This document shows, piece by piece, positions 1 to 6,239 of a DNA stretch of 64,000 nucleotides. Positions within the stretch are counted from its first letter, which is position 1, and every line of letters starts with the position of its first letter. The notes below the pieces were generated by a model, which did no database searches, was not told the origin of the DNA, and worked only from the letters and a program-made list of their open reading frames with translations. The stretch comes from an uncultured bacterium (GTDB lineage Bacteria > Bacillota_I > Bacilli_A > RFN20 > CAG-826): positions 520,107 through 584,106 of the forward strand of contig CASDYC010000001.1 of assembly GCA_949285665.1 (NCBI GenBank), written 5' to 3'. The position numbers and the translations under genes were made by a program.

Positions 1-1628
1 ATTATATTTTTAAAATAAATATGTTTTATTCCAAGAGATTTAGCTACTTCATATTGCTCTTGATTGTTAACTTGAACTGATATTTCAATATCTTTAAATT
101 CATATTTATTAACTGTTATTTCTTTTGGCTGTATTTTAATAACTTCTTTTTTTAATCTTATATTATTTAGTTCGTTTATTATTTCTCTTTTTAATTCATT
201 TATAAATTTAACTGGAATAAAAATATTATCATCAATTTCTAAATCAATACTTCTAACTTTATATGGTGTATCATTAATTCTAGATAATAATTCAGTTATT
301 TTTTCTTTAGAAATATTATTAGTTTTAGCATCTTGAGTTATAAATGTTGAGGTTTTGCATAGTTTTTTATTTTCATATTTGCAAATTAAAGATATATATT
401 TATTCTTTCTTGCATAAAATATAAAATCAATATCACTTTTTTCATAATCAACATTTTTAAATCTAGTTTCTAAATTATCATAAAAATTAACATCTTTAAT
501 TTTGTATACTTTAGAATTTAATTCTACTTTTTCTTCGCAAGAAACTATGGCATATCTAGTTAATTTTTTTAGATTTTTAATTTGGATTTCTGTAAATTTA
601 TTAATATTTAAAATAACATCTTTAAATACATTATCATTTTGAATTCTAATTTGATCACCTTTATTTAAATCATCTATTAATTTAATCCATATTTTATTTT
701 TCTTAATTTTACTAACTTCCCCAATTTCATAACCAAAGTTATTTGGACGATCAATATTAGTTATGTCTTTTGAAGTATCACCTAACATAAAACCTTTAGT
801 ATATGTACGATTAAAAATATATTTTAAGTTTTGATTATTATTTGTTTTTTTATTTAATAAATCTCTATAAGTTTTACACACAACACTAACATAATCTTTA
901 TCTTTCATTCTTCCTTCAATTTTTAAAGAATCAACAAAAGATAAATCTTTTAAATAATTAGATGTATTTAAATCTTTCATTGATAATAAATAACCAGTTT
1001 TTATATTTTTATTATTATTTAAATCAACTAATGTATAAAGCTGTCTACAACAACCAGCACATCTTCCTCTATTTCCACTTCTATCTCCAATCATTGAAGA
1101 CATTAAACAATTCCCACTATAACAAACACATAATGCTCCATGAACAAATACTTCAACTTCTATATTTAATTTATCTTTTATATCTTTTATAACTTCAATA
1201 GGTGTTTCTCTTGCAAAAACAATTCTTTTTACATTTAAATCTTTAAATAATTTTACACCATAATAATCATCAACTCCAATTTGAGTAGATGCATGAGCTT
1301 CTAATGATAAATAGTTGTTTGTAATATAATAAAGAATAGCTAAATCTTGAAAAATTATTCCATCAACATAAATTTGTGCCAATCGATCAATTAAATTAAA
1401 AGCTTCTTGTAATTCATCATCATATAAAATTGTGTTTAATGTGACATAGATTTTAACTTTTCTTAAATGAGCATATTTAACTAATTCTTCTAATTCGTCT
1501 ATAGAAAAATTATTAGCATATGCTCTTGCAGAAAATTTATTTATTCCTAAATATATTGCATCAGCACCATTACTTATTGCTGCATAGAAAGCTTCTTTAT
1601 TTCCAGCTGGTAATAATAATTCACTCAT
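1..1628 (-). CDS. U32 peptidase-family protein (partial, C-terminus outside window)
   Basis: My translation from the ATG at 1628 begins MSELLLPAGNKEAFYAA and shows the features of the U32 family: the N-terminal LLPAG motif, EAHASTQIG, and the EVFVHGALCVCYSGNCLMSS region, followed by GNRGRCAGCCRQ with clustered cysteines. About 542 residues are in the window, which matches the long form that has an extra C-terminal domain. Long U32 proteins include RlhA, needed for hydroxylation of 23S rRNA C2501, and other members act in tRNA hydroxylation or as collagenase-like proteins. The clustered cysteines fit an iron-sulfur cluster. An RNA-modification role is inferred from the family; the exact paralogue cannot be fixed here. 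The ribosome-binding site is weak. Codon use matches the AT-rich host, unlike the island to its right. Confidence 0.85.
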   Translation of the reverse strand, partial: MSELLLPAGNKEAFYAAISNGADAIYLGINKFSARAYANNFSIDELEELVKYAHLRKVKIYVTLNTILYDDELQEAFNLIDRLAQIYVDGIIFQDLAILYYITNNYLSLEAHASTQIGVDDYYGVKLFKDLNVKRIVFARETPIEVIKDIKDKLNIEVEVFVHGALCVCYSGNCLMSSMIGDRSGNRGRCAGCCRQLYTLVDLNNNKNIKTGYLLSMKDLNTSNYLKDLSFVDSLKIEGRMKDKDYVSVVCKTYRDLLNKKTNNNQNLKYIFNRTYTKGFMLGDTSKDITNIDRPNNFGYEIGEVSKIKKNKIWIKLIDDLNKGDQIRIQNDNVFKDVILNINKFTEIQIKNLKKLTRYAIVSCEEKVELNSKVYKIKDVNFYDNLETRFKNVDYEKSDIDFIFYARKNKYISLICKYENKKLCKTSTFITQDAKTNNISKEKITELLSRINDTPYKVRSIDLEIDDNIFIPVKFINELKREIINELNNIRLKKEVIKIQPKEITVNKYEFKDIEISVQVNNQEQYEVAKSLGIKHIYFKNI

Positions 1629-1681
1629 AGAAAAATTTTATCATATAGTTTTGTTTTTTATTAAATAACATTTAAGAAATT

Positions 1682-1709
1682 AAAAAATTGCTCAAATTAT
1701 CGAGCAATT
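1682..1709 (-). terminator. Rho-independent terminator (minus strand)
   Basis: Perfect 8-bp stem (1686-1693 with 1702-1709) and an 8-base loop. On the minus strand it is followed by a run of six T. It lies downstream of the island operon and stops read-through into the U32 gene. Confidence 0.65.
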
Positions 1710-1791
1710 ATCTATAACTTTGATATATTATATCAAACCGTTGATTTTAACTGTCTTTGTGCTATCGTATAATACAAAACGACACCCCTAC

Positions 1792-1809
1792 TTGAATATT
1801 CTAACGCTT
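1792..1809. repeat. Left flanking repeat of GC-richer island
   Basis: TTGAATATTCTAACGCTT here matches TTGAATATTCTAGTGCTT at 4920-4937 in 16 of 18 positions, in direct orientation. The pair brackets the GC-richer island. It may be a trace of the event that inserted the island, but no integrase is present. Confidence 0.4.
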
Positions 1810-1818
1810 CAGACCAAG

Positions 1819-1843
1819 AAAAAAGGAGCCATCATCTAGCTCC
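1819..1843 (-). terminator. Terminator overlapping the end of the small island gene
   Basis: GGAGC/GCTCC stem (1825-1829 with 1839-1843), followed on the minus strand by six T (1824-1819). The hairpin covers the last codons and stop of the small gene ending at 1832. With the hairpin at 1686-1709 it forms a double stop for the operon. Confidence 0.7.
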
Positions 1844-2038
1844 ATCAAGAAGTTTTTTCATAGTTTCTTTTATCTTCTTTTTACCTCTAGCAAGGACCTT
1901 GAAGTTGCTTATATCAACAAGCTCAAGGCTACCCTTACCATTTATCGTTATTCGGTACTTCTCATCAATCTTGTTATATAAGGACTTTGTTTCCTCGCTA
2001 AGGCTACTAAGCTTTTCCTCTAGTTTTTCTAATGACAT
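1832..2038 (-). CDS. Small hypothetical protein, 68 aa
   Basis: I prefer the internal ATG at 2038 (MSLEKLEEKLSS) because a strong GAGGAGG Shine-Dalgarno sits 8 bases before it; the upstream ATG at 2068 has none. The protein is charged. Residues 1-30 look like a short coiled coil, the middle has a small beta-like stretch (ITINGKGSLELV), and the end is basic (ARGKKKIKETMKKLLDGAR). I do not recognise a family. It is the last gene of the island operon, ends on its own terminator, and shares the higher GC content of the island. A nucleic-acid or protein-binding accessory role is possible but unproven. Confidence 0.6.
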   Translation of the reverse strand: MSLEKLEEKLSSLSEETKSLYNKIDEKYRITINGKGSLELVDISNFKVLARGKKKIKETMKKLLDGAR

Positions 2039-2113
2039 AATCCATACCTCCTCGTGTATATCAATCACTCTTTGAGGCGGCTATATCAACTCAATTAACA
2101 ATAGTTTTGAAAC

Positions 2114-2680
2114 TTATTTTATTGATTTTATAACTTTGGCAGGCACGCCTACCGCGATGGTGTTACATGGTATATCTTTGTTGACAACAGCACCTGCACC
2201 GATGATTGCCCCATCACCGATATTGACACCCGGAAGTATCGTTGCGTGAGCGCCTATCCATACGTTCTTCCCTATATGGATTGGTTTGAATATCATAGAA
2301 CCTCTTTTGTCATGGTCCATATCGTGGTTGATTGTCGCAAACACGACTTGGTGACCTATCAGCGTACTGTCACCGATGTAGATTCCGCCTTGGTCCTGAA
2401 AGCAACATCCGGAGTTAATGAAGACATTCTTTCCAAGATGGAGATTCATCCCAAAATCGGTATATATCGCTGGAAATATCTTCAATGTTTCATTCACCTT
2501 TTCTTGAGTCAATTCTCTCATCAATTCTTGTATCTCGTTTTGCAAAAGAAACTTGTTGTTTATCTCACTTACTATTTTTTGTGCACGATAGGAAGATTCA
2601 TCCATGAAACGCTGCGCTTCGCTATCACTATCAACATATCCTTTTTCACATACTAATTTTAAATATTCTTCTCTATTCAT
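2114..2680 (-). CDS. Sugar O-acetyltransferase (maltose/galactoside type, hexapeptide repeat)
   Basis: 188 aa from the ATG at 2680, which has GGAG nine bases upstream, inside the end of the preceding gene. Longer starts read backwards through that gene and are rejected. The N-terminal helical cap has the LacA/Maa pattern. It is followed by left-handed beta-helix hexapeptide repeats (IHIGKNVWIGAHATILPGV, IGDGAIIGAGAVV), the TINHD segment carrying the likely catalytic His, and the typical ending VGVPAKVIKSI. The family moves an acetyl group from acetyl-CoA to a sugar hydroxyl in the cytoplasm. It sits in the putative MerR-controlled operon, suggesting detoxification or salvage duty. The physiological acceptor is unknown. 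Base composition is foreign to the host. Confidence 0.88.
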   Translation of the reverse strand: MNREEYLKLVCEKGYVDSDSEAQRFMDESSYRAQKIVSEINNKFLLQNEIQELMRELTQEKVNETLKIFPAIYTDFGMNLHLGKNVFINSGCCFQDQGGIYIGDSTLIGHQVVFATINHDMDHDKRGSMIFKPIHIGKNVWIGAHATILPGVNIGDGAIIGAGAVVNKDIPCNTIAVGVPAKVIKSIK

Positions 2681-2688
2681 TATTTTTG

Positions 2689-3189
2689 TCACTCCAATAA
2701 GGTAAAGGTCGCTACGACATCGTCGTCTCCTAATGCCTCTTCCCAATAAGTCAAATCATCAACATGGCCAAGCATCGTATAACTCCAGGTGTTTGATCCA
2801 TAGAACATCACGATTTGGTTTCCTTGATAAAGAACGATATCCCCTGGCTTCGTCGTGATACGAGTATTATCGGTTGTCAAGCTTCTTCCCAAAGGACCGA
2901 CTTTCTCAAAACCACCATAATCCTCGAAATTGATTGTTATCTGTTCGTTTCTTGCCATTTCGACAAGTTCGTGCGAGGCATCGTTTTCTTCTAGTGTCAC
3001 ATCGAATTCATAATCTTTAATCTCAAGTTTTAACTTCATTTCGTTTTCATCCTCATTTGATTCATTCTCACTTTCCTGATTTTCGTTTGTTGAACTTCCG
3101 GTTTCATTAGTAGTTGGTCGAGTGCTGTTGCAAGAGCTCAAACATGCTGCAAACAAAAAGATTGGCAATATCAAAAGTGTAACTTTCAT
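2689..3189 (-). CDS. Cyclophilin-like fold lipoprotein
   Basis: 166 aa. A lipoprotein signal peptide ends in LSSC (Cys20), followed by a Ser/Asn/Glu-rich linker to about residue 50. The rest matches the bacterial cyclophilin-like domain: LVEMARNEQITINFEDYGGFEKVGPLGRSL, then GDIVLYQGNQIVMFYGSNTWSYTMLG. The family is related to cyclophilins, but a ligand and isomerase activity are unproven for this subgroup. Such genes often sit with MerR regulators, hydrolases and reductases in Firmicutes. The stop overlaps the ribosome-binding site of the acetyltransferase, so the two are translated as one operon. It should be tethered to the outer face of the membrane. Confidence 0.8.
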   Translation of the reverse strand: MKVTLLILPIFLFAACLSSCNSTRPTTNETGSSTNENQESENESNEDENEMKLKLEIKDYEFDVTLEENDASHELVEMARNEQITINFEDYGGFEKVGPLGRSLTTDNTRITTKPGDIVLYQGNQIVMFYGSNTWSYTMLGHVDDLTYWEEALGDDDVVATFTLLE

Positions 3190-3210
3190 ATTATATCATT
3201 CCTGATACAC

Positions 3211-4216
3211 TTATTTTAAATTAGTTCTAAGGAAGCTCACGATCTTATCGAATGGTATGATGTCCAGGTTGTCGTAAAGGTCCGTATGAACCGCACCAAG
3301 AATAATTAATAACTCTTTATTCTCTGGATTCGGATTTCCCTTCATCATGTTCTCAAAGGCCTCTTTTCCCATATAGCAGGAATGGGCTTTTTCGCCATGA
3401 ATAATTAAGACTGCCGAGCGTATTTCATTCGTATATTGAAGAATAGGCGCATTCAAGAAAGACATCGTCCCGATAAGATTCCATCCATCCGTAGAATTAA
3501 GCGAACGAGGATGATAGGCACGTCCTTTATAGTATTCACTATATTCTTTGACATAAAAAGGAACTTCGTTAGGTACTGGTAAAGGAATACAACCTCCCGC
3601 TCTACCATAATCACCACTTCCATAGATTTTTGTTCTTAGATTACTATAAGTGTCTCTTATTTTATGACGCTCTACCTCGCTGTCGTTTTGATCAAAATAC
3701 CCTTTTGCGGCAATCTTTTGCGGCAATCCTACTCATGTCATACATTGTAGAGACTATCGTTACTTTTATTCTCGTGTCGATGCTTGCAGTATTCAAAGCC
3801 AATCCTCCCCAACCGCATATGCCGATGATTCCGATGCGATCAGGATCTGCTTTCCCATATGTCGATAAGAAATCTACGGCTGCTTGAAAATCTTCAGTGT
3901 TGATATCGGGCGATGCGTTATAACGAGGATAACCACCACTTTCACCAGTGTATGAAGGGTCAAATGCAAGCGTGATGAATCCTCTTTTTGCCATCTCCAT
4001 CGCATATAATCCGCTGGCTTGTTCTTTAACCGCACCGAATGGACCACACACTGCTAATGCAGGTAATTTATCTTCGTTAATGTTTTTAGGCGAATATAAA
4101 TCACCAACCAAATCAATACCGAATCTGTTGTGGAATACGACTTTCTCATGGTTTACATTCTCATCCAACTTGAAAGTCTTGTCCCACTCTTGTTCCAAAA
4201 CAACGTTTTTATTCAT
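3211..4216 (-). pseudogene. Alpha/beta hydrolase (dienelactone-hydrolase-like), frameshifted
   Basis: Two frames together make one hydrolase. Residues 1-163 are read from the ATG at 4216 (AGTGAGG upstream) and contain the nucleophile elbow GICGWGG (Cys nucleophile). The C-terminal part, starting near 3726 in another frame, holds IIHGEKAHS and the catalytic-His segment GAVHTDLYD. The break is a 13-bp tandem duplication of TTTTGCGGCAATC at 3703-3715 and 3716-3728. Removing one copy restores an uninterrupted MYDMSRIAAKGYFDQND. The upstream frame runs only a few residues past the repeat. As assembled, the enzyme lacks its acid and His residues and should be inactive. It is first in the island operon, directly behind the MerR-type promoter. 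Confidence 0.85.
3703..3728. repeat. 13-bp tandem duplication causing the hydrolase frameshift
   Basis: TTTTGCGGCAATC occurs twice with no gap. Thirteen is not a multiple of three, so the second copy shifts the frame. Perfect identity suggests a recent slippage event, or an assembly artefact. Confidence 0.9.
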
Positions 4217-4256
4217 AATTTTTCCTCACTTTCTAGTCACTTGATGTGCTAATATA

Positions 4257-4287
4257 TTTATAAACCCTAAACTTAACTTTAGGTCAA
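4257..4287 (-). promoter_or_regulatory. MerR-type promoter with 19-bp spacer and operator
   Basis: On the minus strand TTGACC (4287-4282) and TATAAA (4262-4257) are separated by 19 bp, the overlong spacing typical of promoters that a MerR protein must twist to activate. An inverted repeat, CCTAAA (4266-4271) and TTTAGG (4278-4283), fills the spacer. It drives the hydrolase operon and lies just upstream of the divergent merR-like gene. This is strong positional support for MerR control. Confidence 0.8.
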
Positions 4288-4310
4288 TACATAAAAAGGA
4301 GAAATTTAAA

Positions 4311-4753
4311 ATGACATATACGATCGGTGAGATTTCCAAAAGATTCAACATCTCAATATCCACTATCCGTTATTATGACAAGGAAGGTTTACTTCCCGAC
4401 ATCAAACGAGATAACGGCATAAAAAATTTAGCGATCAAGACGTGGAAACTATATTCATAATCGAATGTCTCAAGAAGACAAATGTCGAGTTGAAGAACAT
4501 AAAACGTTTTATCATGATGGTCAAGCAAGGCGATTCTACTATCGATGAAAGGCTTAATTTCTTCAAAGAACAAAAAGAAAAGACGTTGAACCAAATCAAA
4601 GTGCTTAAGAAAGCCCTCGAGATGCTCGAATACAAGGAATGGTACTATACGAAGGCCAAGGAACTTGGATCGACAATAGAACTTGAAAACAATATCGATT
4701 CATATAGACCAAAAGAAATTAAAGAGCTCTATGAATTGGCTCATAAACAATAA
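4311..4753 (+). pseudogene. MerR-family transcriptional regulator, frameshifted
   Basis: The ATG at 4311 has AAGGAG upstream. The N-terminus TIGEISKRFNISISTIRYYDKEGLL is the MerR helix-turn-helix and wing. After the run of six A at 4421-4426 the frame ends within about a dozen codons. One added A would give KKFSDQDVETIFIIECLKK and join the second half (frame of 4442-4753), which holds the long dimerisation helix (TLNQIKVLKKALEMLEYKEWYYTKA). The full protein would be about 147 aa, a normal MerR length. No metal-binding cysteine pattern is evident, so an aldehyde/stress-type (AdhR-like) sensor is more likely than a metal sensor. It may be a real pseudogene or a homopolymer error. Confidence 0.85.
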
Positions 4754-4921
4754 TATTTGGAAGCAAAAATCCTACAAAACCCATATATTTTTTGAAAAAC
4801 CGCGAATTCCAAAATATTTATCCCGTATTTTTCGTGAGTCCCCTTGCTCGGTACCCCAAGGACTATTTAAGACCTACCAGGTGAGGTTTAAGGCGCCATT
4901 ATTTATATTTTTCGCTAAGTT
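4754..4921. other. Intergenic end of the island
   Basis: No convincing gene. It contains an imperfect hairpin (AGTCC near 4837 with GGACT near 4863). Composition falls back from GC-richer to AT-rich across this stretch, marking the right side of the island. Confidence 0.4.
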
Positions 4922-4955
4922 GAATATTCTAGTGCTTGGAAGCCCTAGAATATTC
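4922..4955. repeat. Long hairpin at right island edge
   Basis: GAATATTCTAG (4922-4932) pairs with CTAGAATATTC (4945-4955), and GCTT (4934-4937) pairs with AAGC (4940-4943). That leaves one mismatch and a two-base loop. Its left arm is the copy of the repeat seen at 1792-1809. Confidence 0.6.
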
Positions 4956-4958
4956 ATT

Positions 4959-5144
4959 CTAGTAGCCTAACGTTTTTCTAGTAGGGTTATTGTTCGTCTA
5001 GTAGGACTAAAATTAGAAAATCCGTAGTTTCGAGCAAATTTATATCTGCTAGAAAAACGCAACATAATAAAAAATGCCTGATTTCTCGGACAAATATCGC
5101 TAATTTTGACACCATTTAATTGTTTCAAAATGTTAGTTATAAGA
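4959..5144 (-). repeat. tRNA-trailing repeat element, copy A
   Basis: Homologous to 14072-14253. Both copies run from the 3' end of a tRNA gene (Ser here, Lys there) for about 185 bp. They share a GAAA-loop hairpin about 53 bases past the tRNA, a CTGCTAG/CTAG motif, and three CTAGTAG-like units at 4959, 4978 and 4998, spaced 19-20 bp. The function is unknown; the part nearest the tRNA works as a trailer and terminator. Confidence 0.65.
5069..5092 (-). terminator. GAAA-loop terminator of the Met-Ile2-Ser tRNA operon
   Basis: On the minus strand a stem (5092-5086 with 5081-5075, one mismatch and one G-U pair) is capped by GAAA and followed by a T-rich run. The equivalent hairpin at 14185-14200 has compensating base changes. 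Confidence 0.65.
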
Positions 5145-5235
5145 TGGCGGAGGTTTAGAGATTCGAACTCTAGCGGGACTTGCATCCCCTATCGGTTTTC
5201 AAGACCGACCCCTTCAACCACTTGGGTAAACCTCC
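5145..5235 (-). tRNA. tRNA-Ser (UGA)
   Basis: The minus strand folds into a cloverleaf: acceptor GGAGGTT with encoded CCA, anticodon loop CTTGAAA (anticodon UGA), and the long variable arm typical of tRNA-Ser. It is 91 bases with CCA, and last of three tRNAs transcribed leftwards. Confidence 0.95.
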
Positions 5236-5243
5236 ACTTTAAT

Positions 5244-5320
5244 TGGTGGACCAACCAGGACTTGAACCCGGAACCAACCCGTTATGAGCGGGGAGCTCTA
5301 ACCAATTGCGCTATTGGTCC
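5244..5320 (-). tRNA. tRNA-Ile2 (CAU, lysidine type)
   Basis: 77 bases with encoded CCA. The anticodon loop CTCATAA and acceptor GGACC/GGTCC match the Ile2 class, in which C34 is converted to lysidine by TilS to read AUA, rather than elongator Met. It lies between tRNA-Met and tRNA-Ser. Confidence 0.85.
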
Positions 5321-5329
5321 ATAAATCAC

Positions 5330-5406
5330 TGGTGGCTGCGGGGGGGATCGAACCCTCGACCTATCGGATATGAGCCGATCGCTCTAACCAGCTGGGCTAC
5401 GCAGCC
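5330..5406 (-). tRNA. tRNA-Met (CAU, elongator)
   Basis: 77 bases with encoded CCA. The anticodon loop is CTCATAT and the acceptor GGCTGCG is fully paired, so it lacks the 1-72 mismatch of the initiator. First of the three-gene tRNA operon. Confidence 0.85.
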
Positions 5407-5470
5407 TTAAAGTGCTTTAATATTATAAATTATTGAATATATTATGTCAAACTAGTTATTAACATTATCT

Positions 5471-5504
5471 TATAATTGACATGTTGTCGTTATAAATGTA
5501 ATAT
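5471..5504 (+). promoter_or_regulatory. Promoter of the TetR-family gene, probably leaderless
   Basis: TTGACA (5476-5481), 17-bp spacer, TAATAT (5499-5504). The ATG at 5511 lies seven bases past the -10 box with no ribosome-binding site, so the mRNA probably starts at or next to the start codon. An imperfect inverted repeat (GACA-TGT-TGTC) overlaps the -35 box and could be an autoregulatory operator. Confidence 0.65.
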
Positions 5505-5510
5505 TTATTT

Positions 5511-6149
5511 ATGGAACTAAAAAAATTTCAACGAGCAAGAACCTCATTTCAATTAAATTCAAGAATTGATGAGATATTAAATTCTTGCGAAAATATTTAT
5601 TTAAAAACAGATTTTACAAATATTACAATTCAATTAATTTCTGAAAAAACAACTATTAGAAGAACAGCGATTTATAAATATTTTCAAAATAAAGAAGAAA
5701 TTCTTTTAGAAGTTTTAAAAAAACATATCGAACTTTTGAAAGAAGAATTTAATGATGAAGAATTAATAAAAAATAAAGAAGGTTTTTCAAATAATTTTAT
5801 TAAAATTTTTGAAAATCACTTAATTATTTTAAAAATTATGGGTGTAAATTTAGCCGAAATCGAAAGACAAGTTAGAGTCGAAAAGTTAATTGAATTTAAG
5901 AAAACTTTTAAAGAATTTCATGATAAATTTATTGATATTTTAAAAGACATATATCCAAATAATTCAAACAAAGATTATGAAAACGTTTATATTTTATTAT
6001 TAACGCTAATGCATGGATATTATCCTTTAACAAATCCAACAATAAAGCAAATTGAAGCGATGGAAAAAACAAATTCTCTAATTAATTGTAATTTAGATGA
6101 GTTATTAAAATTATCAATTCCATTAATTTTTAATATACTAAAAAATTAA
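5511..6149 (+). CDS. TetR/AcrR-family transcriptional regulator
   Basis: 212 aa. Residues about 7-60 form the TetR DNA-binding domain: RARTSFQLNSRIDEILNSC opens the first helix, and TIQLISEKTTIRRTAIYKYF is the helix-turn-helix with the usual YKYFQNKEEIL boundary. The rest is an all-helical ligand-binding and dimerisation domain, variable as usual; I cannot name a ligand. The KxRT-type N-terminus is common in Firmicute members. A 22-bp perfect palindrome between this gene and the next (6190-6211) sits inside a promoter and is the likely binding site. The regulator is therefore probably a repressor of the downstream lipoprotein gene. Confidence 0.85.
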   Translation: MELKKFQRARTSFQLNSRIDEILNSCENIYLKTDFTNITIQLISEKTTIRRTAIYKYFQNKEEILLEVLKKHIELLKEEFNDEELIKNKEGFSNNFIKIFENHLIILKIMGVNLAEIERQVRVEKLIEFKKTFKEFHDKFIDILKDIYPNNSNKDYENVYILLLTLMHGYYPLTNPTIKQIEAMEKTNSLINCNLDELLKLSIPLIFNILKN

Positions 6150-6184
6150 AATACATTTTATTTTAATTTTAGTATTAATTTTTA

Positions 6185-6213
6185 TTGAAAATATTATTAA
6201 TTAATAATATTCT
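6185..6213 (+). promoter_or_regulatory. Lipoprotein promoter with 22-bp palindromic operator
   Basis: TTGAAA (6185-6190), 17-bp spacer, TATTCT (6208-6213). A perfect 22-bp palindrome (6190-6211, half-site AATATTATTAA) fills the spacer and overlaps the -10 box, the arrangement expected for repression by a dimeric TetR protein. Confidence 0.6.
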
Positions 6214-6239
6214 AATCAAGGTTAAAAGGAGTCTTTTAT

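Noticed and set aside
2246-2656. 136-aa plus-strand open frame opposite the acetyltransferase
   Set aside because: Shadow of the real gene on the other strand; no ribosome-binding site or protein-like pattern.
5244-5320. A second elongator or initiator tRNA-Met
   Set aside because: The CTCATAA loop and GGACC acceptor fit Ile2, and the acceptor lacks the initiator mismatch.
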